Below, in pieces: positions 8,416-16,872 of a DNA stretch of 61,376 nucleotides (position 1 is its first letter; the number at the start of each line of letters is the position of its first letter). This DNA is from CAYZXL01 sp964482435. GTDB taxonomy: Bacteria > Auribacterota > JABMQX01. The stretch is taken from assembly GCA_964482435.1 (NCBI GenBank), contig CAYZXL010000023.1:1-61376 (forward strand). Direction: 5' to 3'. The position numbers and the translations under genes are program-made. The notes beneath the pieces are model-generated. The model did no database searches. It was not told the origin of the DNA and saw nothing but the letters and a program-made list of their open reading frames with translations.

Positions 8416-8959
8416 AGCGGTTTTCCTCGACAGAGACGGAGTCATCAACGAGACCTTTCTGGTCGAAGGGAAGCCCGTCACCCCGAAACGAGTCGAGGAT
8501 TTCCGAATCCTGCCGGGGGTCAAAGAAGCTCTCACCGAGTTGAAGAAGCACGGTTGGTATCTTTTCGTGGCGACCAGCCAACCCGACATTCGGCGGGGAA
8601 CGCTCAAGCCGGACGAGCTTGAGAAGATGCACCGTATCCTTTCGGAGACCCTTCCCATTGACAAAATCTACGTCTGCATGCATGATGACAAGGACGAGTG
8701 CGACTGCCGCAAGCCGAAGCCCGGATTGCTTCTTCAGGCGGCAAAAGAATGGAATATTGACCTCGGCGCCTCGTACATGATTGGCGACCGCTGGAAGGAC
8801 GTAGAAGCGGGCGCAAGAGCCGGCTGCACGACGATTCTGGTGAAAAGCCCATGCTCCGACGAGCGGCCCGAGGGAAAGATTGTCCTGAGCGAGTACACCG
8901 TCGAGAACCTCGTCGAGGCGGTGAGAGTCATATTGTCCAGAGAAGGAGACGCGGAATGA
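8408..8959 (+). CDS. gmhB: D-glycero-D-manno-heptose 1,7-bisphosphate 7-phosphatase (HAD family)
   Basis: The 183-residue protein is a HAD phosphatase removing the C7 phosphate from heptose 1,7-bisphosphate. FLDRDGVINE gives the nucleophile and acid/base aspartates D8 and D10. TSQPDIRRG is the second motif, CDCRKPKPG belongs to the zinc-binding loop typical of GmhB, and MIGDRWKDVEAG holds the metal-binding aspartates. ATG 8408 overlaps the end of gmhA by 8 bp. With hddC, hddA and gmhA it completes the four-enzyme route from sedoheptulose 7-phosphate to a nucleotide heptose. Confidence 0.9.
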   Translation: MNRAVFLDRDGVINETFLVEGKPVTPKRVEDFRILPGVKEALTELKKHGWYLFVATSQPDIRRGTLKPDELEKMHRILSETLPIDKIYVCMHDDKDECDCRKPKPGLLLQAAKEWNIDLGASYMIGDRWKDVEAGARAGCTTILVKSPCSDERPEGKIVLSEYTVENLVEAVRVILSREGDAE

Positions 8960-9419
8960 AGCAGGGATTTCCCGGCTCAAAAGTACGTTACTCGTACAAC
9001 GGCGTAACATTCCTCATCATCAGCCGAGGCGTTTCTAAACAGCCAGAATAGGAAATCCAGAGACTGCAATGCCTGAGCGAGCCAGGGAGCCCTCGCGGCA
9101 CATGAATGGTTCAGTTTTCCCAAGCCTTGCAGGCACAGCAATGTTCTTCTTCACTGTGGCTGGGATCGGGCAGTAACATCTCGTCGTGCCAGATCGGGGT
9201 TCACGCATCGAAGCCTCGCTTTTCAACATCGAGTGGGTATGGCGAAAAAGAAACAATGAGGAGCTGTCCAATGCCCTTTCGAGGAGATTTCCCTTTTACC
9301 GCTCCGCGGGCTCAGCAGGAGCACCTCCTTGGTCCGAACATCGGCAGGTCACGCAAAGGCTTTTTTAGCACCCACCGCGGGAAGCGAGCAGAGGTTATGG
9401 TGACGTAGGCGCATCCATC
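8960..9419. other. 460-bp intergenic stretch without a recognised gene
   Basis: No conserved protein, RNA fold or clear promoter was recognised. A 31-codon frame starting at ATG 8956 (overlapping the gmhB stop) ends at 9051 but has no family likeness. A run of six T residues near 9360 follows AAAGG without a convincing stem. Confidence 0.4.
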
Positions 9420-11564
9420 ATGGAACGACCCGTGCGCAAGCCAGTTATATATCTCGTCATCGGCATAAGCACCGCCGCTGTGGCTCTTGTGGCGGCCATA
9501 CTAATCATTTTCCGTCAGCGCCAGCCCCGGGTAGAAGATATACTGGCAGTTTATCAGGATGAAGCAGAATGCACCGGGTTGGCGATTCGCTATCCACTCA
9601 ATGAGACGGTCTTCCCCCCCGAGATCGTGCCCCCCACGTTTCGCTGGGAAGACGGCAAATCCAACTGCAACACATGGTTCATCACCATCAAGTTCCAAGA
9701 CGACGAAGGGCGAATGAATTTCCTCACGCACCTTCCGGAATGGACGCCCAAGGCAGGGGAATGGGAGGCCATAAAGAAGCGGTCACTGGAAAAACAGGCA
9801 GAGGTCACCATCTTAGGCGTCAAGCGATCCTCCCCAGTAACAATCGTGACGGGAGGCCGAGTCTCAATCAAGACCTCCCAGGACGAAGTTGGCGCCCCCT
9901 TGTTCTATCGGGAAGTGAACCTGCCGTTTGTTGATGCAGTCAAGGATCCCTCGCATATCCGGTGGCGTTTTGGGGCGATTTCCTCGCCGCGGCCTCCCGT
10001 TGTCCTGCAGAAATTGCCGGTCTGTGGAAACTGTCATTCATTTACGAAGGATGGCAAAACCCTCGCGATGGATGTGGATTATGCTAACAGTAAGGGCTCA
10101 TACGTTATTACACCGGTCGCAGAACAAATGGCCCTCGCCACCGGCGATATCATAACGTGGGACGATTACAGGAAGGAAGACGGGGAGCTGACCTTCGGAC
10201 TCCTTTCTCAAATCTCTCCGGATGGCAGGTTTGTGGTCAGCACCGTGAAAGATAGGTCGGTCTTTGTTCCGAGACCAGGTCTGGAATTCTCCCAGCTTTT
10301 CTTCCCGATCAAGGGCATTCTGTGTGTATATGACAGGCAAACGCGTGCCTTTCACTCACTGCCGGGGGCAGATGATCCCCAGTATGTCCAGAGCAATCCC
10401 ACCTGGAGCCCCGACGGGAAGTATATCGTCTTTGCCAGAGCCAAAGCATACAGGCTCGAGCGAGATAAAGACCGAGGCAAAGTGCTTCTTACCCGCGAAG
10501 AATGCAAGGAATTCCTGGAAGATGGAAAGCCCTTTTTGTTCGACTTGTATCGGATCCCATTTAATGACGGAAAGGGCGGCAAGCCTGAGCCCCTTGAAGG
10601 CGCTTCCAACAACGGGATGAGCAACTTCTTCGCGAAATACTCACCCGATGGCAAATGGATTGTGTTCTGCAAAGCGAAGGATTATATGCTGCTTCAGCCC
10701 GATAGCGAGCTTTATATCATCCCGGCTGAGGGAGGGGAGGCCAGGAGACTGCAATGCAACACAAAGCGGATGAACTCATGGCATAGTTGGTCGCCAAACG
10801 GCAAGTGGCTGGTGTTTTCTTCCAAAGCAAATTCAGCTTACACGCAGCTTTTCCTTACCCACATGGACGAGCAAGGACGCAGCAGCCCTCCCGTCCTTTT
10901 GTCGCACCTTACCGATCCGGACCGGGCCGCCAATATACCAGAGTTTGTCGGTACTAAGCCCTCGGCAATCAAGAAAATCAAGGAACAATTCCTGGACGAT
11001 TTTTCTTACGTGAGAGCCGGAAACGAGTTTGAGAGAGCCCTCGACCCCGATGCCGCCATACCGAAATACAGAAAGGCGCTGGAACTCAACCCGAACAATG
11101 TGGAGGCACACCAGAGGCTGGGATTTCTCCTCTACCACGTCAAGAACATGCGCAACGAGGGGCTGGCCCATTCTCGCGAGGCCATACGACTGTATCCGGA
11201 GGATGTCCGTGCCCACTGTGACCTGGGCATGGCGCTGTTTAACGAGGGAGAATTTGACCAGGCCATCACCCATCTCTCACAGGCTTTGAGGCTCATGCCG
11301 GGCCAGTCCGATCTCGAGCCAGTGTATAACCCCGTGGATGTGCATTGCATCCTTGGGCTCGCGTTGCTTTCCACCCGTCAGCTCAAAGAGGCGACCGACC
11401 ATTTGTCCTACGCCCTTCGCCTTGATCCCAACAACGGCAGAGCTCACCACGGGCTCACCATGGCGCTGCGTCTTGCTCGTGCCGCCGGAGAAGAGGCGCT
11501 TGCGCAGGAGGCCGAGCGATGGATTGAATTGTACAAAGGCGATGCCGCCCCAGGACCACCTTGA
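9420..11564 (+). CDS. Membrane-anchored PD40/TolB-like beta-propeller protein with CxxCH motif and TPR repeats
   Basis: The 714-residue protein starts with a short basic segment and one membrane helix (about residues 9-33), so most of it should face the periplasm. A beta-sandwich-like region (about 50-190) is followed by CGNCH at 202-206, the c-type heme attachment motif. PD40/TolB-like blades follow (ISPDGRFVVST, WSPDGKYIVFARA, YSPDGKWIVFCKA, WSPNGKWLVFSSK; about 255-490). The C-terminus (about 537-707) holds TPR repeats. I know similar architectures from PVC and candidate-phylum genomes but no assigned function. It lies between gmhB and a transaldolase gene in a sugar locus, so a link to polysaccharide export or envelope is possible. 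The ATG has no clear ribosome binding site. Confidence 0.8.
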   Translation: MERPVRKPVIYLVIGISTAAVALVAAILIIFRQRQPRVEDILAVYQDEAECTGLAIRYPLNETVFPPEIVPPTFRWEDGKSNCNTWFITIKFQDDEGRMNFLTHLPEWTPKAGEWEAIKKRSLEKQAEVTILGVKRSSPVTIVTGGRVSIKTSQDEVGAPLFYREVNLPFVDAVKDPSHIRWRFGAISSPRPPVVLQKLPVCGNCHSFTKDGKTLAMDVDYANSKGSYVITPVAEQMALATGDIITWDDYRKEDGELTFGLLSQISPDGRFVVSTVKDRSVFVPRPGLEFSQLFFPIKGILCVYDRQTRAFHSLPGADDPQYVQSNPTWSPDGKYIVFARAKAYRLERDKDRGKVLLTREECKEFLEDGKPFLFDLYRIPFNDGKGGKPEPLEGASNNGMSNFFAKYSPDGKWIVFCKAKDYMLLQPDSELYIIPAEGGEARRLQCNTKRMNSWHSWSPNGKWLVFSSKANSAYTQLFLTHMDEQGRSSPPVLLSHLTDPDRAANIPEFVGTKPSAIKKIKEQFLDDFSYVRAGNEFERALDPDAAIPKYRKALELNPNNVEAHQRLGFLLYHVKNMRNEGLAHSREAIRLYPEDVRAHCDLGMALFNEGEFDQAITHLSQALRLMPGQSDLEPVYNPVDVHCILGLALLSTRQLKEATDHLSYALRLDPNNGRAHHGLTMALRLARAAGEEALAQEAERWIELYKGDAAPGPP

Positions 11565-11593
11565 AACCCTTGATGAACAGAAGAGGTGTTTGC

Positions 11594-12265
11594 ATGAAGA
11601 TGTTCATTGATTCTGCAAACTTAGAAGAAATCGAAGAGGCCTTCAAGAGAGGCTTTGCCAGCGGAGTCACCACGAATCCCTCTATCCTGTCCCAGGAAAA
11701 GAAGTGCGACTTCAGAGAGCACGTCCGCAGAATTATTGACGTCATCCGCAAATATGGTCCCGACAGGCCGCTCAGCGTCGAGGTCTTTACCATGGACCCG
11801 AAGGAAATGGTGAAGCAAGCGGAGGATTTCGTCGAGGAGTTCCGTGATTACACTGAGCTGTACATCAAGGTGCCGATTGGCTGGGACGAGCTGTGGGTGA
11901 TTCGCCAGCTCCGGCAGAAAGGAATCAAAATCAACTGCACCTGCTGCATGTCATTCAATCAAGCAGTCATGGCGGCGCTGGCGGACTCCGATTTTGTCAG
12001 CATCTTCGTCGGGAGGATTCGCGACGCCGGATACGACGCGTTTCAGATAGTCCGGCAGGTCAAGGAGGCCTTCCGCGGCGGTGGCACGCGGTCACAGATT
12101 ATCGTCGGAAGCATCCGCCACCTTATGGACGTGAATGAGGCGTTTCAGGCGGGAGCGGACATTGTTACCGTGCCGCCGAAATTTTTCACGGCGCTGGTGA
12201 AGAATCCGAAGACCGATGAGGTTGTCAAGCAATTTCTCACCGATTTCGCCAATTGGTTGAAGTAG
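11594..12265 (+). CDS. Transaldolase-family aldolase (TalC / fructose-6-phosphate aldolase-like)
   Basis: The 223-residue protein is a short class I aldolase of the transaldolase family. MFIDSANLEEIEEAF, GVTTNPSIL near residue 30 and YIKVP with the Schiff-base lysine K92 are diagnostic. NCTCCMS follows where NxTxxxS is usual. The short form includes both fructose-6-phosphate aldolases and true transaldolases, so the reaction is not settled. A transaldolase would connect to sedoheptulose 7-phosphate, the GmhA substrate, which may explain its place in a heptose locus. ATG 11594 follows AGAGGTG at 11582-11588; an in-frame extension to 11561 lacks family likeness. Confidence 0.85.
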   Translation: MKMFIDSANLEEIEEAFKRGFASGVTTNPSILSQEKKCDFREHVRRIIDVIRKYGPDRPLSVEVFTMDPKEMVKQAEDFVEEFRDYTELYIKVPIGWDELWVIRQLRQKGIKINCTCCMSFNQAVMAALADSDFVSIFVGRIRDAGYDAFQIVRQVKEAFRGGGTRSQIIVGSIRHLMDVNEAFQAGADIVTVPPKFFTALVKNPKTDEVVKQFLTDFANWLK

Positions 12266-12301
12266 AAGTGTCGCAAAATCCGCCTCCGGACACAGGGCGA
12301 G

Positions 12302-13117
12302 ATGAATAAAGAAGAAGTAAAGCAAGGAGTCAAGGAAACCGCCGAAGATGTAAAGCGGGGCGCTGCTTTTCGCGGGAAACCTCCACGCCAGAAACCGCCA
12401 GCTGTTCGTTTTCCACCACCGCCGGTTCTCCCTTCCAAAAGAGTTTTCGATGTCGCCGTCGCGGGCTTTGCCCTCGTCTTGCTTTCGCCTCTCCTTCTTT
12501 TCCTTTCCTTCGCCGTCAAGGTTACTTCGCGGGGCCCCGTGTTCTTCACTGGAGAGCGTGTGGGGCGGGGCGGCAGACGATTTCGAATGATAAAGTTCCG
12601 GACCATGGTCGGAAATGCCGACCGAATCGGACCAACCGTCACCGCCGAAGACGACCCGCGAATCACAGCAATAGGGCGGTTTCTTCGCCGGACAAAGCTC
12701 GACGAGCTGCCGACGCTCATCAACGTTTTGCGCGGTGACATGAGTATAGTCGGACCGCGGCCCGAGACTGCTCCTTGGATACCTCTTTACACGCTGGAGG
12801 AACGCAGGATTCTCCTCGTTCTGCCCGGAATCACCAGCCTTGCGACAATCCTTTATCGCCACGAGGAAAAACTCCTCGCCGGGAAGAAAATCGAGGAGGC
12901 TTACCCACCTATCATGCGGGAGAAACTCCGGATCGAGCTGGACTACTTGAGGAACCGCTCCTTTCTCACAGACCTCAAAATCATCGCCTTGACGATAAAC
13001 GCCATATTCCAGAAGCATGTGCCGGAACGACAATCCCTTCGTTTCGCTTACCGGCCTCAGCCAGAAAGAAGCGTCTCGTCGAGGCGCCAAGCAGTAATAG
13101 AACGGAGCAGAGGATGA
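12302..13117 (+). CDS. Undecaprenyl-phosphate sugar-1-phosphate transferase (initiating enzyme)
   Basis: This 271-residue protein belongs to the bacterial sugar transferase family (WcaJ/WbaP C-terminal domain, PglC-like). It would transfer a sugar 1-phosphate to undecaprenyl phosphate and start repeat-unit assembly at the inner membrane. SKRVFDVAVAGFALVLLSPLLL is the membrane or re-entrant helix (about residues 45-70). RGPVFF and FRMIKFRTM follow, and LDELPTLINVLRGDMSIVGP (about 140-160) is the family signature. It lacks the extra four-helix membrane domain of full-length WcaJ. The N-terminal 40 residues are Pro/Lys-rich and probably disordered. The stop overlaps the next start. Confidence 0.92.
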   Translation: MNKEEVKQGVKETAEDVKRGAAFRGKPPRQKPPAVRFPPPPVLPSKRVFDVAVAGFALVLLSPLLLFLSFAVKVTSRGPVFFTGERVGRGGRRFRMIKFRTMVGNADRIGPTVTAEDDPRITAIGRFLRRTKLDELPTLINVLRGDMSIVGPRPETAPWIPLYTLEERRILLVLPGITSLATILYRHEEKLLAGKKIEEAYPPIMREKLRIELDYLRNRSFLTDLKIIALTINAIFQKHVPERQSLRFAYRPQPERSVSSRRQAVIERSRG

Positions 13118-14319
13118 GAGTTCCGTACTCACGACCGGACCTCAGCGACGCGGAAATCTCCGAGATGGTTGAGACGCTGCGCTCCGGCTGGCTCACGACG
13201 GGACCCAGGACTGCCGAGTTCGAGAACGAGTTTGCCGCGTTTTGCGGCGCGAAGCACGCGGTGGGCGTTTTTTCCTGCACGAACGCTCTCCACCTCGCCC
13301 TTTTAGCCGTGGGTTTTCAGCCGGGGGACGTCGCTATCGTCCCGACGATGACGTTTGCCTCAACGGCAAACATAGTCATCCACGCCGGGGGGATTCCGCT
13401 GCTGGTGGACTGCGAGCCGCAGACCCTCTGCATGGACCCGGAAAAGCTCGAATCCTCTCTGGAGCGCTTGTCCAAAGGGGAGACCGTCTCTTGCGTGCGA
13501 TGTCCCGTCGGCCGGGTCAAAGCGGTCATCCCCGTCCATTACGCCGGGCAGATGGCAGATTGCGACGCCATAAGAAAAGTCGCCGACCGATTCGGATTGA
13601 GAGTCATCGAGGATGCCGCCCACGCCAATCCATCCCGCTACCGCTCAGGTCCTCAAGAACCCTGGCGAAACTGCGGCCAGACCGGCGATCTGACGTGCTT
13701 CTCTTTCTACGCCAACAAATGCATCACGACCGGCGAAGGGGGGATGGTCGTTACCGACAACGACGGGTGGGCAAATGAAGCTCGCCTGATGAGACTCCAC
13801 GGCCAGAGCAAGGACCATTCTTCCCCCTTGTCGTCGTGGGATTATGATATAGTGGCGCCAGGATTCAAATGCAACATGACCGACTTGCAGGCGGCCATCG
13901 GACTCCAGCAGCTTCGGCGCCTCCAGGATTTGTGGCGACGGCGGAGGGAAATCGCCGCTGCCTACGACAGGGCGTTCGCTGGCTCACTGGTAATCGAGAC
14001 GCCAACCATTCTGCCGGACCGGGTCATGTCCTGGCACATGTACGTGATTCGACTGCGGCTTGACAGACTGAACATAGACCGCCGCCAGTTCGTGGCCGAG
14101 CTGCAAAAGCTTGGCGTCGGAACGACCGTCTGCTGGAAGCCGGTGCATATGCATAGCTACTATCGTGAGCGTTTCGGCTTCCGGGAGGAGGATTTCCCGG
14201 TGGCTGCTCGCGAGTTTCAGCGAATCATTTCCTTGCCCATTCATCCGTCCATGCGGGAAGGCGAAATGAACATGGTCATCGAAAGCGTAAAACAGGTGGC
14301 GGAGACGCATACTTTGTAG
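13114..14319 (+). CDS. DegT/DnrJ/EryC1-family sugar aminotransferase (second copy)
   Basis: A 401-residue PLP-dependent aminotransferase for a keto nucleotide sugar. Landmarks are GVFSCTNALHLAL, VIEDAAHA with the PLP aspartate, and FSFYANKCITTGEGG with Schiff-base lysine K202. ATG 13114 overlaps the TGA of the sugar transferase and follows GGAGCAGAGG. Longer in-frame readings upstream only restate the transferase gene in another frame. It differs clearly from the aminotransferase at 4249, so two amino sugars may be made. A PglE/PseC-like role beside the initiating transferase is possible, but no 4,6-dehydratase is seen in the window. Confidence 0.88.
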   Translation: MRVPYSRPDLSDAEISEMVETLRSGWLTTGPRTAEFENEFAAFCGAKHAVGVFSCTNALHLALLAVGFQPGDVAIVPTMTFASTANIVIHAGGIPLLVDCEPQTLCMDPEKLESSLERLSKGETVSCVRCPVGRVKAVIPVHYAGQMADCDAIRKVADRFGLRVIEDAAHANPSRYRSGPQEPWRNCGQTGDLTCFSFYANKCITTGEGGMVVTDNDGWANEARLMRLHGQSKDHSSPLSSWDYDIVAPGFKCNMTDLQAAIGLQQLRRLQDLWRRRREIAAAYDRAFAGSLVIETPTILPDRVMSWHMYVIRLRLDRLNIDRRQFVAELQKLGVGTTVCWKPVHMHSYYRERFGFREEDFPVAAREFQRIISLPIHPSMREGEMNMVIESVKQVAETHTL

Positions 14320-14334
14320 TGGGGTTGCACGAAA

Positions 14335-15918
14335 GTGAGCACCATCCGGCGAAAGCTCAGAAACCTTCGGCATTATCTCTTCGGCTCCTTTGCGCCCGGC
14401 CAGATTGTCTTGCGGGTTGCCGTTGACGCGACCTCCCTTGCGCTTTCTCTCACAATGGGTCTGGGGATCTGGGCGGTCCTGCGAGACCCTCGAGGAATTG
14501 CCGGGACCTTTGCTCCCCCTTACTTGCTTCAGCTCCCGAACTTCGTCGTGATTTCGATTCTCGCCTTGATGAGCGTTGGCATCTATCGGAGCATTCCTTC
14601 CTACGCCTGGAAGACGAAAACCCGCGCCATCCTGAAGGGCACACTCCTCGGGCTTCTGGTCTATACCACCTGGATGCGATTCGCGTTCAACCAGCCAGTC
14701 GCCGGGCGAGGTGGGAGCATCATTGCATCATTTGTTGCGTTCGGAATTCTGTCATCTCTTCGCTTCCTCAGCGCTTTTGTCCAGGCGAGGTTCTCCATAC
14801 TCAAGCTCGACGGGACTGCCCGTCGGCGAATCAACACGGTGTTAGTCGTCGGCGGGGCGGGCTACATCGGCTCGGTCCTGACGAGGGCACTCCTGAAAAA
14901 GGGCTACAAAGTCCGCGTCCTGGACATCCTCGCGTACGGGCGGTCGCCCATTGAGGAACTTGTCGAGACCAAACAGGTTGAGCTGATAGAAGGGGACCTG
15001 CGGAGGGTAGATTCCGCCGTGGCGGCTCTCAGAGGAGTGGATTGCGTTTTTCACCTCGGCGCCATCGTCGGTGACCCCGCAAGCGCCCTCGACGCGAACG
15101 CCACAGTCCAGATTAACTGGAACGCCACTCGCATGCTCGTTGACGCGGCAGCGGCGCTTGGTGTGTGGCGATTCATCTTCGCGTCCAGTTGCAGCGTTTA
15201 CGGCTATTCCGATGCTGTCGTTGACGAGAACTCCGTTCCCAACCCGGTCTCTCTTTACGCCGCCTCGAAGCTCGATGCCGAAGACGCCGCCCTTAACTGT
15301 CCCGGGGAGACGGCCGTCACCGTCCTCCGGCTTGCTACGGTTTTCGGGTACTCATATCGTCCGCGTTTTGACCTTGTGGTGAACCTCCTGACGGCCAAGG
15401 CCGTGGCGGAAGGACAAATCGCGATCTTCGGGGGACAGCAGTGGCGCCCCTTCGTACACGTGGACGACGTGGTGCGTGCCATGATCCTCTGCATGGAATC
15501 GCCGGAGCACCTTGTTTCCCGCCAGATATTCAACGTGGGAGCGAATAACCTCAACGTGCAGCTCGCGGAGCTGGGCGAAGTCATCAGGAAAACCATCTCC
15601 GGCACTCAAGTGGAAATCCACCACGATGCCCGCGACACGCGAAGCTACCGCGTCTCCTTCGACAAGGTTCGCGACCGCCTGGGTTTCGAGTGCCAGGTCA
15701 GCCTCGCCCAGGGGATTGCCGAAATGGCGCGCGCTTTACATAGCGGTGAGATAAAAGATTACCGCGACCCGCGATACAGCAACATTGACATGCTCACTTC
15801 TTCATACGAGAGCATCCTCAACCTCGTCCAGCCGGAGCCCTCCGCGTCCGTCAGGTTCATCAAGAAAGCAACTGCTCGCAGTGCCGTCCAAGCCCCCGTC
15901 CTCGCCTCCGAAGAATGA
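14335..15918 (+). CDS. NAD-dependent epimerase/dehydratase fused to an N-terminal membrane domain
   Basis: The 527-residue protein combines two parts. Residues 1-155 contain about four hydrophobic helices and resemble the membrane domain of CapD/FlaA1-type polysaccharide proteins. Residues 165-500 form an extended SDR domain with NAD-binding motif GGAGYIG (about 173-179) and catalytic YAASK (Y308/K312). The SDR part reads like a UDP-glucose 4-epimerase or nucleotide-sugar dehydratase, not CapD, so the pairing is unusual. The enzyme probably modifies nucleotide sugars at the cytoplasmic face of the inner membrane, next to the initiating transferase. The start is GTG at 14335 with a weak ribosome site. 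The gene ends 6 bp from the convergent exosortase gene. Confidence 0.85.
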   Translation: MSTIRRKLRNLRHYLFGSFAPGQIVLRVAVDATSLALSLTMGLGIWAVLRDPRGIAGTFAPPYLLQLPNFVVISILALMSVGIYRSIPSYAWKTKTRAILKGTLLGLLVYTTWMRFAFNQPVAGRGGSIIASFVAFGILSSLRFLSAFVQARFSILKLDGTARRRINTVLVVGGAGYIGSVLTRALLKKGYKVRVLDILAYGRSPIEELVETKQVELIEGDLRRVDSAVAALRGVDCVFHLGAIVGDPASALDANATVQINWNATRMLVDAAAALGVWRFIFASSCSVYGYSDAVVDENSVPNPVSLYAASKLDAEDAALNCPGETAVTVLRLATVFGYSYRPRFDLVVNLLTAKAVAEGQIAIFGGQQWRPFVHVDDVVRAMILCMESPEHLVSRQIFNVGANNLNVQLAELGEVIRKTISGTQVEIHHDARDTRSYRVSFDKVRDRLGFECQVSLAQGIAEMARALHSGEIKDYRDPRYSNIDMLTSSYESILNLVQPEPSASVRFIKKATARSAVQAPVLASEE

Positions 15919-15924
15919 TTCCCC

Positions 15925-16872
15925 TTACGTTCCAGAACCGGCTGAGGTGTGCTCACTCCGTTCGCGCTTCTCGGAGATGGTGTTTGACAAGCCGTACAGG
16001 GCGAAAAACGAGAGGAGAACGACCACCACCCCGATGAGAGTGTGCGGCCAGCCACGAGTAACGCCTTCTCCTATGTGCTGACCGAGAAAAGCCGTGACGC
16101 ACAGCCGGAGGACGTTCGCCGCCAGCCCCAGGGGAAGAGAAAGTAATACGATGAAAGCCTTTTTCCAGAGCCGCCCTTCCATCAAGTACGCCACCGGAAG
16201 GCTCGCCGCCGACAAAGTGACGAGGCTCTGGAGCCCGCTGCACTCGTCCGCCACCACAAGGGTGAACGACGGGAATTTCAGGATGGCTCCTTCCCGGACG
16301 AGAGGCATCCCTAACAGCGAAAGCACTCCCCCTGCGACTACGGCCCCAAGAATCTTCAGAGAGCCGGTCATCGCCACCAGAACCGTCCTCGGCAGCGGAA
16401 CCGCAAAAAACAAGTACAACAACGGAAAAGCCATTCCGCGATAAACGCGCTTCCCCCATACGAAAAGCACGACGCCGTTGAGGAAGACGACCACTCCAGC
16501 CTGTGACGGCATCGGGTGCTCGAGGACGATTCCGAAAAGGTTCAGGAATGCACCAGCCGCCATGAGAGGCAAGCCGAGGACCGCGCACCCCTTGACAATC
16601 GTGCCTTTCAGTTCGGGAACACGACGGGAAATCACCATCGCAGAAAGGAAGGGCACGAGCACCAGTTGCCACGGCTCGTCGCCGCCCTCCAACTGCTGGG
16701 CGGCCCAATCGAAGGCCGGCCTGAAAAACAGGACGAACGGAATGCCCACAGCAACGAGATGCACGAAGGGCCAGACCCTCCGCAGTCGAGTGCTTGACGT
16801 GGCAGCTTTCGCGCCTTCTTCCGACCCGGCCGGCTTGCCGACCGCAATTTGTTCTCCGGGCATTTCGTTCAT
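15925..16872 (-). CDS. Exosortase (transmembrane cysteine transpeptidase-like)
   Basis: This 315-residue polytopic membrane protein has the exosortase/archaeosortase active-site triad: Cys211 in VADECSGLQS, Arg256 in ANVLRL and His277 in WPHTLIG, each at the edge of a hydrophobic helix. Exosortases cleave C-terminal PEP-CTERM-like tails and probably attach the protein to a surface polymer. The gene overlaps the upstream EpsI-like gene by 4 bp, so they are co-translated. It lies tail to tail with a polysaccharide precursor locus, the usual context. No protein in the window has a PEP-CTERM tail, so its substrates are elsewhere or use another signal. Confidence 0.88.
   Translation of the reverse strand: MNEMPGEQIAVGKPAGSEEGAKAATSSTRLRRVWPFVHLVAVGIPFVLFFRPAFDWAAQQLEGGDEPWQLVLVPFLSAMVISRRVPELKGTIVKGCAVLGLPLMAAGAFLNLFGIVLEHPMPSQAGVVVFLNGVVLFVWGKRVYRGMAFPLLYLFFAVPLPRTVLVAMTGSLKILGAVVAGGVLSLLGMPLVREGAILKFPSFTLVVADECSGLQSLVTLSAASLPVAYLMEGRLWKKAFIVLLSLPLGLAANVLRLCVTAFLGQHIGEGVTRGWPHTLIGVVVVLLSFFALYGLSNTISEKRERSEHTSAGSGT

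Noticed and set aside
8956..9051. 31-codon frame overlapping the gmhB stop
   Set aside because: ATGA overlap is attractive, but the short peptide has no family likeness, and no neighbour supports it.
12092..13132. 346-codon open frame on the minus strand
   Set aside because: Antisense to the sugar transferase and the end of the transaldolase gene; no recognisable domain.
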